Source: DAIPKP01 sp964545875
GTDB taxonomy: Bacteria > Synergistota > Synergistia > Synergistales > Aminiphilaceae
Assembly (NCBI GenBank): GCA_964545875.1
Contig: CAZJHH010000001.1
Location: 248,001 to 312,000 of the forward strand
Length of the DNA stretch: 64,000 bases
Reading direction: 5' to 3'
Under the pieces are notes generated by a model. It was not told where the DNA came from, searched no databases, and saw only the letters and a list, made by a program, of their open reading frames with translations. The stretch's first letter is position 1; each line of letters starts with the position of its first letter. Below are positions 16,804-25,712 of the stretch, in pieces. Made by a program: the position numbers and the translations under genes.

Positions 16804-17637
16804 ATGAGAAATGGGAAGTTTCGAGCGTTATGGATAGGCATGGCACTTTGTATGATTGTGGGGGCTTCCGTGGCTTTCGGAAATCTGCCGGTGCTTCGCA
16901 TGGCCACCACCACGAGCACGGATAACACGGGATTGCTGGATTATCTCGCTCCGGAGTTTACCAAGGATACGGGAATCGAGCTTCAGTGGGTCTCCGTGGG
17001 TACCGGAAAAGCCCTGGAACTTGGGAAAAACTGCGATGTGGACGTGCTTCTGGTACATGCTCCGGAAGCGGAGCTGGAGTACGTGGAAGCGGGCTACGGC
17101 GTGAACCGCCGGCAGCTCATGTATAACGACTTCGTTATCATAGGCCCCCCGGGAGATCCCGGCAAAGTGCAGGGAATGACCGTGGCGGGGGCTCTCAAGA
17201 CCCTGGGAGAGAAGGGAATACCCTTCGCCAGCCGGGGAGACAATTCGGGAACCCATAAGAAAGAGCTTGAACTCTGGAAGCATGCCGATATGGCCCCCGA
17301 GAAGGAAGCCTGGTACATCCAGACCGGCCAGGGAATGATCAATACCATCAACATCGCCGCCGAGCGGGATGCCTACACCATGACCGACCGGGGCACCTTT
17401 ATCAAGTATGCGGATAACCACCAGGGAAATCCGCCTCTGGTCGTTCTGGTGGAAGGAGATGCCACCCTCTTTAACCAGTACAGCGCCCTGGCGGTGAACC
17501 CCTCCCGCTGCGACAACGTGCAGTATGACCTGGCTTTGAAGCTCATCGACTGGATGGGCTCCCCCCGGGGGCAGAAACTTATCGGCGACTTTTTGCTTCT
17601 CGGTCAGCCCCTCTTCACCCCCAACGCAGGAAAGTAA
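16804..17637 (+). CDS. tupA: Tungstate ABC transporter substrate-binding protein TupA (orphan)
   Basis: 277 residues from ATG 16804, which has AAGGAG upstream; the longer frame runs back through the leader terminator. Signal peptide about 1-24. The mature N-terminus carries the TupA hallmark TTTSTDNTGLLDYL, and RGDNSGTHKKE and YTMTDRGTF are also family segments. TupA binds tungstate with high selectivity and normally works with TupB and TupC. No tupB or tupC is adjacent: a perfect terminator follows and the next operon is a different transporter. It may deliver to components encoded elsewhere. Confidence 0.92.
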   Translation: MRNGKFRALWIGMALCMIVGASVAFGNLPVLRMATTTSTDNTGLLDYLAPEFTKDTGIELQWVSVGTGKALELGKNCDVDVLLVHAPEAELEYVEAGYGVNRRQLMYNDFVIIGPPGDPGKVQGMTVAGALKTLGEKGIPFASRGDNSGTHKKELELWKHADMAPEKEAWYIQTGQGMINTINIAAERDAYTMTDRGTFIKYADNHQGNPPLVVLVEGDATLFNQYSALAVNPSRCDNVQYDLALKLIDWMGSPRGQKLIGDFLLLGQPLFTPNAGK

Positions 17638-17680
17638 ATTTTCATAAAAATCCCTTCACCGGGCAAAAACGAAAGACCTT

Positions 17681-17714
17681 CCAAAAACGGGAGCCCTAGG
17701 GCTCCCGTTTTTGG
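17681..17714 (+). terminator. Terminator of tupA, 34-bp perfect palindrome
   Basis: Perfect palindrome with 17-nt half sites, A-run on one side and T-run on the other, so it can terminate in both directions. It isolates tupA from the BMP transporter operon. Confidence 0.9.
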
Positions 17715-17832
17715 CGTTCTGTGGCAATTCTCCAGGGCCTCGGGTATACTGATGCAGGCATCAAAGGTTACGAAAAAATTTGGAAAAGCCTCGACAAACC
17801 GGGGTGTTCCCGATTTTTATGGAGGAATTCCC

Positions 17833-19380
17833 ATGACATATCTTCGGATGGATCATGTAACCAAGCGATTCGGCAAACTTGTGGCGGTGCGGGATGTCTC
17901 CCTGGAGATCGCTCCGGGAACCATCCATGCGGTGGTGGGCGAAAACGGGGCGGGAAAGTCCACCCTCATGAAATGTCTCTACGGTATGCATCCTCCCGAG
18001 AAGGGGGCCTTTTTCCTGGGGGATCGGCAGCTCCTCATCCGTTCTCCCCGGGATGCCATGAAGTACGGCATCGGCATGGTGCATCAGCACTTCATGCTCG
18101 TACCTTCCGCCACGGTGGCGCAGAACGTGGTGCTGGGGGACGAGCCCCGTCGAGGGTGGCGTTTCGACGGCTCCCGGGCCTCTCGGGAGGTCTTGGAGCT
18201 TTCCCGAAAGTTCGGCCTGGAGGCGGAGCCGGATATGCCGGTTCATGCCCTTCCCGTGGGGCTGCAGCAGCGGGTGGAGATTCTCAAGCTCCTCTATCGC
18301 AAGGCCTCGATTCTTATCTTCGACGAGCCCACGGCGGTGCTCTCTCCGGGGGAGGTGGATTCTCTTTTCGACATTCTCCGGGAATTTCGGAAAGAGGAAA
18401 AGACGGTGATTTTCATCGCCCATAACCTGGAGGAGGTGCTGGCCATCTCCGACACCATTTCGGTGATGCGCCGGGGAGAGCTCATCGATACCCTTCCCCG
18501 GGGAAAGGTGACCCCCAAAGAACTCGCCCGTATGATGGTGGGCCGGGAGATTTCCCTTCCCGTACTGGAGGAGACTCCCGAAAAAAGGGGAAAAACCCTT
18601 CTCTCCCTGAAAAACCTCTGGATTCGGAACGATCGGGGAGGGTGGGCGGTGCAGGACCTCTCCCTGGATCTTGCGGAAGGAGAAATTCTCGGCATCGCCG
18701 GAGTTACCGGCAATGGCCAGAGCGAGCTGGAGGAGGCCCTGTGGGGGCTGCGGAGCATCGAAAAAGGATCTCTCCTTCTGGAGGATGAGCTTCTGGAATC
18801 TCCGAACCCTCGGGAGCGCCGGGAGCGAGGCATGGCCTACATTCCCGAAGATCGCCTGAAAACGGGACTGGCTCCCCTGGGGGATTTGGAGGACAACCTT
18901 CTCATGGGCTATCAGTATAAGCCCCGCTTTTCCCGCAAGGGGTTTCTGAGAAAGAGCTCCAAAAGAGGGTTCGCCGAAGAGGTTCTGGGAAAATATGGGG
19001 TGGCCGCCGCATCTTCCCGGGTGCAGAGCGGCACCCTCTCGGGAGGAAACATGCAGCGCCTCGTCATGGGGCGGGAGCTGGAGCAGGATCCCCGAGTGCT
19101 TCTCGTCTCCCAGCCTACCCGGGGGGTGGATGTGGGAGGTATCTCGGCGATTCACGACCACGTGCTTCGACTCCGGCGAGAGGGGCGGGGGATTCTGCTC
19201 ATCTCCTCCAGTCTGGAAGAGATCCTTGCCCTCAGCGATCGGGTGGCGGTGATGGTGAAGGGGCGTTTCGTCTCGGTGCTTTCCCGGGGGGAGATCAGCA
19301 AGGAGAGAATCGGAGCCCTCATGCTCCAGGGAAAAACGGAAGCCCCGGAAGGAGGAAAATCTCATGCGCTTTCCCGCTGA
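17833..19380 (+). CDS. BMP-type (nucleoside/simple sugar) ABC transporter ATP-binding protein
   Basis: 515 residues from ATG 17833 (GGAGG upstream), with two fused ABC modules. Module 1 has Walker A GENGAGKST and Walker B ILIFDEPT but a signature-like LPVGLQQR. Module 2 has a degenerate Walker A (GVTGNGQSE), a canonical LSGGNMQR signature and SQPTRGVD. This asymmetry is normal for RbsA/NupO-type ATPases. It energises uptake through the two permeases encoded next, with which it overlaps by 17 nt. Confidence 0.92.
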   Translation: MTYLRMDHVTKRFGKLVAVRDVSLEIAPGTIHAVVGENGAGKSTLMKCLYGMHPPEKGAFFLGDRQLLIRSPRDAMKYGIGMVHQHFMLVPSATVAQNVVLGDEPRRGWRFDGSRASREVLELSRKFGLEAEPDMPVHALPVGLQQRVEILKLLYRKASILIFDEPTAVLSPGEVDSLFDILREFRKEEKTVIFIAHNLEEVLAISDTISVMRRGELIDTLPRGKVTPKELARMMVGREISLPVLEETPEKRGKTLLSLKNLWIRNDRGGWAVQDLSLDLAEGEILGIAGVTGNGQSELEEALWGLRSIEKGSLLLEDELLESPNPRERRERGMAYIPEDRLKTGLAPLGDLEDNLLMGYQYKPRFSRKGFLRKSSKRGFAEEVLGKYGVAAASSRVQSGTLSGGNMQRLVMGRELEQDPRVLLVSQPTRGVDVGGISAIHDHVLRLRREGRGILLISSSLEEILALSDRVAVMVKGRFVSVLSRGEISKERIGALMLQGKTEAPEGGKSHALSR

Positions 19381-20416
19381 AACACTCCAACCCCACCGGG
19401 AGAGTCTTATAGTGCTGGGATCCTTCGCCGCAAGCCTTTTCGTGGGGGCGGGCATCATCGCCCTTTACGGCGTCAATCCTCTGGATGCCTATGCTTATAT
19501 GATCTCCGGAGCTTTGGGAGATTCCGACGCCCTGGTGGCCACCCTTTCCCGAATGGTTCCCATCGCCCTGGCCACTCTTTCCATCGCGGTGGCCTTTAAC
19601 GGAGGAATGTGGAATATCGGCGCCGAAGGGCAACTCTATTTCGGGGCCTTCGCCGCCGCCTGGGTGGGGCTTACTCTCCCGGGGCTTCCGGGAATGATCC
19701 TCATGCCCCTGGGACTTGCCGCGGGAATCGGGGCTGCCGCCTTCTGGGCCTGGATTCCCGGCATTCTCAGCCTTAAAAGAGGGCTGAACGTGGTGGTGCT
19801 CACCATCATGCTCAACTCCCTGGCGATCTACTTCACCTCCGCCCTGGTCACGGGGCCCTATGCGGGAACCCGGGTGGCCGCAGGAGCTACGGATAAAATT
19901 CCCGAGGCCATGCGCTTTCTGCACCTCAGCAATTTCAGCACCCTCAATACGGGAATCTTCGTGGCCCTCGCGGCGGTGGCCTGCATGGCCCTGGTGATGC
20001 TCCGCACCGTGCCCGGATACGACTGGCGCATGTGCCGCATGAATTGCCGTTTTGCCCAATACGGAGGGGTGAACGTGGTGGGACGGCAGATCTGGGCCAT
20101 GCTTCTCAGCGGAGCCTTTGCGGGGCTTGCGGGATCTCTTCTCGTGATGGGAGATCTCTATCGTTTCCGGACGGGGCTCTCTCCGGGATATACCTGGACG
20201 GGGATGATCCTCGCCATGATGGTGGCCTATCACCCCCTGGGAGGCATGGCGGCGGCCTTCGTCTATGCGGTGATGAGCTCCGGAGCTCTTGAAATGGAAC
20301 TCATGACGGAGGTGCCCGTGGAGGTGGTGGAGATCATACTCGGTACGGCGGTGCTCTTCGTAACCGCGGGATTCGCTCTCTCCAACCGGCTGGCGAACCG
20401 CCTGAGGGAGGATTAA
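19364..20416 (+). CDS. BMP-type ABC transporter permease 1
   Basis: 350 residues, about eight to ten hydrophobic segments, of the branched-chain/ribose-type permease superfamily. The segment VAFNGGMWNIGAEGQLYFGAF is characteristic of the nucleoside (NupP-like) branch. AGGAGG precedes the start, which lies inside the 3' end of the ATPase gene, so translation is coupled. Confidence 0.9.
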   Translation: MRFPAETLQPHRESLIVLGSFAASLFVGAGIIALYGVNPLDAYAYMISGALGDSDALVATLSRMVPIALATLSIAVAFNGGMWNIGAEGQLYFGAFAAAWVGLTLPGLPGMILMPLGLAAGIGAAAFWAWIPGILSLKRGLNVVVLTIMLNSLAIYFTSALVTGPYAGTRVAAGATDKIPEAMRFLHLSNFSTLNTGIFVALAAVACMALVMLRTVPGYDWRMCRMNCRFAQYGGVNVVGRQIWAMLLSGAFAGLAGSLLVMGDLYRFRTGLSPGYTWTGMILAMMVAYHPLGGMAAAFVYAVMSSGALEMELMTEVPVEVVEIILGTAVLFVTAGFALSNRLANRLRED

Positions 20417-20419
20417 GTC

Positions 20420-21292
20420 ATGGCTGCCTGGATTCATGCGGTGGTGCGCATGGTGGTGCCCCTGCTGCTTCTTGCCCAGGGAGGTACCTGGACCCTCCAG
20501 ACGGGGATTCTCAATATCGGTCAGGAGGGGGCCCTCCTCCTCTCGGCCTTCTTTGCGGTGCTGGGCAATCACCTCTTCGGAAGCTGGATTATGGGCATTC
20601 TCTTCGCCGTAGGCGTGGCGGTGCTCTACAACCTTCTCTTCGGTCTTTTCTGCGTCACCCTCCGGGCCAATATCTGGGTGGTGGGAATGACTCTCAATAT
20701 CATGGCGGATGCCGGGGCCATTCTCCTCATGAAAAGTATCTTCGGCGTCAAGGGAGGTTTCCGGAGTGACCGGATGGTTCCCATGCCGAACCTGGAGATG
20801 CCCTTTCTTCCGGAATGGCTCGCCCCGTATTGCAACGGCTATTCCCTGGCGGCATGGCTTACGCTGATTTTCGTTCTTTTCTGCTGGTATGTGGACTCCA
20901 GAACGGTCTTCGGCATGCGCCTCAAGGCGGCGGGGGAGAACGAAGAAGCCCTGGAGGCGGCGGGGATATCCGTATCCCGGCTGCGGTACGCCACACTTCT
21001 GGTGAACAGCGTGGCGGTGGGGCTGGCGGGGGCTTTCCTTTCCACCTCCTACCTCTTCGGCTTCACCCAGGGAATGAGCGCCGGAAGAGGCTGGATGGCG
21101 GTGGGGGCGGTAATCTTCGGCGGGGGCTCCATGAAATGGATGCTCGGGGCGGTGCTCCTCTTCGGCCTCGCCCAGGCGGGGGGAAACCAGCTCCAGGCTT
21201 TGGGAGTTCCCAGCTACTACGCCCTCATGCTCCCTTACATCCTGGTGATCCTTTCCCTGGTGGTGCGGCAGTGGATGAAAAAGAGAGGCTGA
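20420..21292 (+). CDS. BMP-type ABC transporter permease 2
   Basis: 290-residue partner permease (NupQ-like); TLQTGILNIGQEGALLLSAF is the matching glycine-rich motif. It begins 3 nt after permease 1. In related operons the substrate-binding gene is directly adjacent; here a foreign three-gene cassette begins 21 nt downstream and the binding protein follows only after it. Confidence 0.9.
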   Translation: MAAWIHAVVRMVVPLLLLAQGGTWTLQTGILNIGQEGALLLSAFFAVLGNHLFGSWIMGILFAVGVAVLYNLLFGLFCVTLRANIWVVGMTLNIMADAGAILLMKSIFGVKGGFRSDRMVPMPNLEMPFLPEWLAPYCNGYSLAAWLTLIFVLFCWYVDSRTVFGMRLKAAGENEEALEAAGISVSRLRYATLLVNSVAVGLAGAFLSTSYLFGFTQGMSAGRGWMAVGAVIFGGGSMKWMLGAVLLFGLAQAGGNQLQALGVPSYYALMLPYILVILSLVVRQWMKKRG

Positions 21293-21313
21293 GAATGCGA
21301 AAGAAGGGGAAGT

Positions 21314-22723
21314 ATGCTTAAAAAATTGCGCATACAGAATTTCAAGGGCTGGGAGGATACGGGTACCATCCGTATGGCCCCTATTTCGTTGTTTTTCGGT
21401 GCCAACAGCTCCGGAAAATCCAGCATAGGACAGTTTTTAATGATGTTGAAGCAGACTGCGGAATCCGCAGATAGAAAAGCTGTTTTCTATCCGGGAGGTA
21501 AAAATTCTGCGGTTCAGCTTGGTTCGTATCAGGAGATGGTGTTTCATCATGATACGAATAAGAAGATTGCTTTTGAATACCGATGGTCCCTCCCCGAATT
21601 GTTGAAATTTAAAGACCCTCTTTCGAGCCAGTCCTATTCCGGTAAGGACTTGATCTTTCAAGGAGAGGTGGGATTCGGAAATGAGGATCAGCATACTTTG
21701 GCTGTCGATCGTTTGCACTATTTTTTAATGGAAAAAGATCTGGCTAAAATGTCTATCCACATGAAACGAACCGCTGCTCCAAAAGCTGAATATAAAGTGG
21801 ATGCCCATAACTATGCTCTTCGACGTAAAAAAGGACGTGCTTGGTCTCCGGGGGCACCGGTACGCTTTTATGGGTTTCCCGATGAGGTTGTAGCATACTA
21901 TCAGAATGCGGATTTTGTGCAAACTCTGAATCTTGAGCATGAAAAGCTTTTTCGCTCCCTTTTTTATCTCGGACCTCTCCGTACCAAGCCGGAACGCCTC
22001 TATTCCTGGACAGGTATGGAGCCGGAAAGCGTGGGGTATGCGGGGGAAAGTACCGTAGCTGCTCTCTTGGCTGCTCAAGGCAGAAAAATAAGCTTGGGAT
22101 ATAAGAAACAAGCCAAGCCTTTTGAGGAAATTATAGCGTTGAAGCTCAAGGAGATGGGATTGATCGAAGACTTTAAAGTTAATCCGATTTCCGAACAACG
22201 TCAGGAATATGAGGTAAAAATCCGGATTCGGGGATCCGAAGATTGGGTGGATCTTCCTGATGTGGGTTTCGGCATATCCCAGGTTCTGCCGGTGCTGGTG
22301 CAGTGCTTCTATGCTCCCGCGGGATCCATTATTCTCATGGAACAGCCGGAGATCCATCTTCATCCGAGTGCGCAATCCGCTTTGGCGGACGTAATGGTCG
22401 ATGTGATCCGTTCCCGGGAAAATGGAAAACCTCGAAACATCCAGCTTATTGTGGAAACCCATTCGGAGCACTTTCTAAGGCGTTTGCAGAGGCGAATTGC
22501 GGAGGAAGAACTTTCTCAAGAGGATGTTGCCGCATATTTTGCCAATATCAGCACAACTCCCGCCAAACTGGAGCCCTTGCAAATAGACCTTTTTGGCAAT
22601 ATCCTGAACTGGCCGGAAAACTTTTTTGGTGATGAGATGGAGGATGCTATCCAACAGGCGAAGGCGGCCATGAAAAGGCGAATGAAGGAAAAGAACGCCG
22701 GTGTGCCCGAGGCCGTGGAATGA
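21314..22723 (+). CDS. AAA ATPase with C-terminal DUF3696-like region (OLD/AAA15 type)
   Basis: 469 residues, cytosolic. Walker A GANSSGKS at 29-36 in the SMC/RecF-like N-terminal context LRIQNFKGW...ISLFFG. GISQVLPVLVQ serves as signature, Walker B is IILMEQPEIHLHP and the switch His is in VETHSEHF, all features of ABC-like AAA15/OLD ATPases. The C-terminal FGNILNWPENFFGDEMED matches the DUF3696 type. No TOPRIM nuclease is fused. Such ATPases sense or activate a partner effector in several phage-defence systems (Septu, PARIS). Stop and next start overlap (ATGA). The gene is visibly AT-rich: a sampled 60-base line is about 40% GC against about 60% in the flanking transporter genes. Confidence 0.85.
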   Translation: MLKKLRIQNFKGWEDTGTIRMAPISLFFGANSSGKSSIGQFLMMLKQTAESADRKAVFYPGGKNSAVQLGSYQEMVFHHDTNKKIAFEYRWSLPELLKFKDPLSSQSYSGKDLIFQGEVGFGNEDQHTLAVDRLHYFLMEKDLAKMSIHMKRTAAPKAEYKVDAHNYALRRKKGRAWSPGAPVRFYGFPDEVVAYYQNADFVQTLNLEHEKLFRSLFYLGPLRTKPERLYSWTGMEPESVGYAGESTVAALLAAQGRKISLGYKKQAKPFEEIIALKLKEMGLIEDFKVNPISEQRQEYEVKIRIRGSEDWVDLPDVGFGISQVLPVLVQCFYAPAGSIILMEQPEIHLHPSAQSALADVMVDVIRSRENGKPRNIQLIVETHSEHFLRRLQRRIAEEELSQEDVAAYFANISTTPAKLEPLQIDLFGNILNWPENFFGDEMEDAIQQAKAAMKRRMKEKNAGVPEAVE

Positions 22724-23250
22724 GTCTGCCGAAAAAATGTTTGGTGGATACCAACGTTCCTAAAACAGCCAATCTTGCGACACAGCCAGATCCGGATTTG
22801 CCCTTTCCCGATGAGTGTGTGCTGGCGTGTGTCGAGGCGATTGAACACGTCGTTGAGAAAAAAGCTCTTGTGATAGATGCGAGAGATGAGATCTTTGACG
22901 AATATCAGCAACAGCTTTCTTTGGCGGGGCAGCCTGGAGTAGGGGATCGTTTTATGAAGTGGGTTCATGATCATCGCTGGAATCTTCCTGAAGACCGTCG
23001 TGTTCCCATTACAAAAAACGGGGAATCCTATGAGGAATTTCCAGAGCATCCGGGGCTCGTACATTTCGATAGGTCGGATCGTAAATTTGTGGCCGTAGCG
23101 AACGCTCATCCGGATAAACCTCCCATACTCCAGGCTACTGATAGCAAATGGTGGGGCTGGAGGGATGCTTTAAAGGATGTCGGCATTACGGTGTGCTTTT
23201 TGTGTCAGGGATATGCTGAGGCAAAATGTTTGAAAAAGATGAAGAAATGA
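22720..23250 (+). CDS. PIN-like nuclease candidate
   Basis: 176 residues. It opens with KCLVDTNVPK, a typical PIN first strand with acidic Asp10. Further conserved-looking acidic residues sit in HFDRSDRKFVAVA and ILQATDSKWWG near residues 130-147, where PIN domains place their last Asp residues. PIN proteins are metal-dependent ribonucleases leaving 5'-phosphate and 3'-OH ends. Overall similarity to known PIN families is not obvious, so the fold call rests on motif pattern and order. It is coupled by 4-nt overlaps to both the ATPase and the ligase, which makes it the likely effector of the cassette. Confidence 0.65.
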   Translation: MSLPKKCLVDTNVPKTANLATQPDPDLPFPDECVLACVEAIEHVVEKKALVIDARDEIFDEYQQQLSLAGQPGVGDRFMKWVHDHRWNLPEDRRVPITKNGESYEEFPEHPGLVHFDRSDRKFVAVANAHPDKPPILQATDSKWWGWRDALKDVGITVCFLCQGYAEAKCLKKMKK

Positions 23251-23936
23251 AGCAAGGTTTTTTTAAATTTCCCTCTACACCACATATAGCCGTTCTTCCC
23301 GGCGTTGATGTGCGGGGGGATAAGGTCTTTTCAGAGCTTGAACGGGAGGCTTTTCTGGAGAAGACTCTTCTTGTGGAAGAGAAGATAGATGGGGCTAATT
23401 TGGGAATTTCCTTCGATTCGGAAGGGAATATCCGAGTTCAAAATCGAGGGGCATATCTTTCTTTACCTGAGGAAGGGCAGTGGAAAAAACTGGAGTCCTG
23501 GCTGATGCCGCGTATGGAAACGCTCTTTGAACATCTTGAAGATCGGTTTCTTGTCTTCGGAGAGTGGTGCTATGCTCGCCATTCCGTTTTTTACGATCGT
23601 TTACCCGACTGGTTTCTCGGTTTCGATGTTTATGACAGGCAGTTTGAGAGATTTCTCTCCGTGGCGAGACGGGATCGACTCTTGAAAGCGCTGAAAATTG
23701 TTCAAGTTCCTCTTCTTGCTCAGGGGAAATTTTCTTTTTCGGAAATTTTAGACCTTTTATTTCAATCTCATTTTACAGATTCTCCAGCGGAAGGAATTTA
23801 TCTCCGTTTTGATCAAGATGATTGGCTTATGCAGCGGGCGAAACTGGTTTGTCCTGGTTTTATGCAGTCCATGGAGGAGCATTGGTCACGATCAGCAATG
23901 AAAGCCAATCGTCTCGCTTTTCAAAGCTGGAAATGA
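23247..23936 (+). CDS. RNA ligase (Rnl2/RNA_ligase family)
   Basis: 229 residues from the ATG at 23247, preferred because its ATGA overlap with the upstream stop copies the previous junction; an in-frame ATG at 23226 is the alternative. Nucleotidyltransferase motifs are in order: I, KIDGAN with adenylated Lys46; Ia-like RVQNRG; III, FGEWCYARHSVFYD; IV, AEGIYLR; V, QRAKLV. Length fits a minimal ligase core. The family seals 3'-OH/5'-phosphate RNA nicks using ATP. Following a PIN-like nuclease, which would leave exactly those ends, it could act as a repair or reset activity. AT-rich like the rest of the cassette. Confidence 0.85.
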   Translation: MKQGFFKFPSTPHIAVLPGVDVRGDKVFSELEREAFLEKTLLVEEKIDGANLGISFDSEGNIRVQNRGAYLSLPEEGQWKKLESWLMPRMETLFEHLEDRFLVFGEWCYARHSVFYDRLPDWFLGFDVYDRQFERFLSVARRDRLLKALKIVQVPLLAQGKFSFSEILDLLFQSHFTDSPAEGIYLRFDQDDWLMQRAKLVCPGFMQSMEEHWSRSAMKANRLAFQSWK

Positions 23937-24094
23937 GATTTTCGGGCGCATAGCAGAGAATGGACGAGCAGGGGGGGATGATGAAAGATAAATATTGATT
24001 TTTACTAGAGAATTTTGTTTTTTGCCGGAAGTTTTCTTAAAAATGTCCGGATAGTCGGGACAGTGCTGTTTTCTATGTGCAGGAGGGAAAATTC

Positions 24095-25093
24095 ATGAAG
24101 AAGATTCTGTTGGGAGTGCTGGTACTGTGTGTGGTTTTCGGTGGAGCGGCCTGGGGAGCGGAGGCTCCTTCGGTGGCGGTGGTCATCGAGGGACAGCTGG
24201 GAGATGCATCCTTCTACGATTCCGCCAACCGAGGGCTGGAGCGGGCTGCGGCAGAGCTTGGCGTGACCGCCAAGGCCATCGAGTGCGGCTATGATCCCGC
24301 AAACTACGTTCCCTACCTTGCGGCGGCGGCGAAGAAGTTCGATCTCATCATCGTGGTGGGCTTCGGCATGTACGACGCTCTGGAGCAGGTGGCTCCGAAA
24401 TTTCCCGACAAGAGCTTCGTCCAGATGGATATGAGCGGCGAGCTGGGACACGTGACCTTCGCCAACTTCAAGGAGAACGAAGGGAGCTTCCTGGCGGGAG
24501 CTCTGGCGGCGCTCATGACTACCCGGGAGGGAGATCCCCGGGTGGATCCTTCCAAGGCGGTTATCGGGGCGGTGCTGGGGGAAGATATCCCGGTGCTGCA
24601 TAACTTCCTGGTGGGATACCGGCAGGGAGCGGCGTACATTAATCCGGATGTGCAGGTGCTCGTGGGCTTCGTGGGACGCTGGGACGACCCTGCGGGGGGC
24701 AAGGAGATGGCTCTGAATCAGCATAAAAACGGGGCGGACGTGATCTTCCAGATCGCCGGAGGCACCGGAGAGGGCGTTCTGAATGCCGCTCAGGAAGCGG
24801 GATTCTGGGCTATCGGCGTGGATTCTCCCCAGGAGTTGCTCATGCCCGATGCCACCCTTACCTCCATGCTCAAGCGCATGGATGCGGCGGTGTTCGATCT
24901 CGTACAGGCCAAAATCGCCGGCGAACTTGCCGGAGGGGCCACGTTGAGCTATGGGCTGAAGGATGAGGGAGTAGGACTTTCCTGGACCGATGTGGCAAGA
25001 AAGAACATCCCCGAAGATGTGGTGGTGAAGCTCGAGGAAATTCAGGAAAAGATCATTGCCGGCGAAATCGTGGTGGAGGAATATAGACGGTAG
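24095..25093 (+). CDS. BMP-family ABC transporter substrate-binding protein
   Basis: 332 residues from ATG 24095 (AGGAGG upstream). Signal peptide about 1-22 ending GAAWGAE; no lipobox Cys. Mature start VAVVIEGQLGDASFYDSANRGLERAA and IIVVGFGMYDALEQVAPKFPDKSFVQMD are classic BMP/Med features, a family binding nucleosides or related compounds. It belongs functionally with the ATPase and permeases at 17833-21292 but is separated from them by the inserted cassette and 158 nt of AT-rich intergenic DNA, so it may now depend on its own promoter, which I could not place. Confidence 0.9.
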   Translation: MKKILLGVLVLCVVFGGAAWGAEAPSVAVVIEGQLGDASFYDSANRGLERAAAELGVTAKAIECGYDPANYVPYLAAAAKKFDLIIVVGFGMYDALEQVAPKFPDKSFVQMDMSGELGHVTFANFKENEGSFLAGALAALMTTREGDPRVDPSKAVIGAVLGEDIPVLHNFLVGYRQGAAYINPDVQVLVGFVGRWDDPAGGKEMALNQHKNGADVIFQIAGGTGEGVLNAAQEAGFWAIGVDSPQELLMPDATLTSMLKRMDAAVFDLVQAKIAGELAGGATLSYGLKDEGVGLSWTDVARKNIPEDVVVKLEEIQEKIIAGEIVVEEYRR

Positions 25094-25180
25094 AAAGCCG
25101 ATTTTCCCACGTTTTCGAACTGTAAGAGCCCTCTGGTAGGTTTGCCCGGGGGCTCTTCGTAATCTCTCGGGGGATGTGGT

Positions 25181-25570
25181 ATGATGCTGGCGAAAAACGG
25201 CTCCCCCCGAGGGGGTCGGCGAAAAGGCGGTATGCCCCTGGAGGAGGCCCTGAAAATGGATGATAAGGATATGCTGGAACGGCTTCGCCGGAAGGATGCG
25301 GGGGAAGAAACGGGAGAAGGAGAAACCTTTTTCTCCGAATCCCTCGGAAAGCGCCAGGATTTCGAGGAGGATCCCCCGTTCTGGAACGGCGAGGAGCCTT
25401 CCCGGAAGGTGCAGTATTTTTCCCTGGGAAGCGGAGGGAGCTGCCTGGGATGTCTTGTGGCTCTTCTCATCCTCGGTTTTCTCCCCTTTCTGCTCATGGG
25501 TACCTTTCTGTGGGGAGTGGTGCTCTTTGCCATTATCGGCGTCTTCGGTCTGCTTCGCTGGCTTTTTTAA
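25181..25570 (+). CDS. Small membrane protein of unknown function
   Basis: 129 residues. A charged, Glu-rich N-terminal 80 residues precede a hydrophobic C-terminus with two likely transmembrane segments (about 88-127), ending in Leu-Phe. The start is uncertain: 25181 has GGGGG six bases upstream, while ATGs at 25232 and 25256 are possible. No family recognised. It stands alone between the BMP gene and a terminator. Confidence 0.55.
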   Translation: MMLAKNGSPRGGRRKGGMPLEEALKMDDKDMLERLRRKDAGEETGEGETFFSESLGKRQDFEEDPPFWNGEEPSRKVQYFSLGSGGSCLGCLVALLILGFLPFLLMGTFLWGVVLFAIIGVFGLLRWLF

Positions 25571-25604
25571 CTCTCTTCATTCCATTTATTTTTGCAATTT
25601 CCCC

Positions 25605-25627
25605 GCCCCCCTTGGAGGGGGCTTTTT
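25605..25627 (+). terminator. Intrinsic terminator after small membrane protein gene
   Basis: GC-rich 6-bp stem (25605-25610, 25617-25622) followed by T5. Confidence 0.7.
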
Positions 25628-25712
25628 CACGCCTTCCCTGCTCCGCCCCGCCGCTTTTCCAGGCACCTGTAGCTTTACGGAAAGCCTTCTGTAGTACCCC
25701 TGTAACGTTCCC

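Noticed and set aside
21314..23936. Reading the three-gene cassette as a plain toxin-antitoxin pair
   Set aside because: No small antitoxin-like DNA-binding protein is present, and the ATPase and ligase do not fit a two-gene TA layout.
21293..24094. Cassette as a prophage remnant or transposon
   Set aside because: No integrase, transposase, phage structural gene, att-like repeat or terminal inverted repeat seen at the borders.
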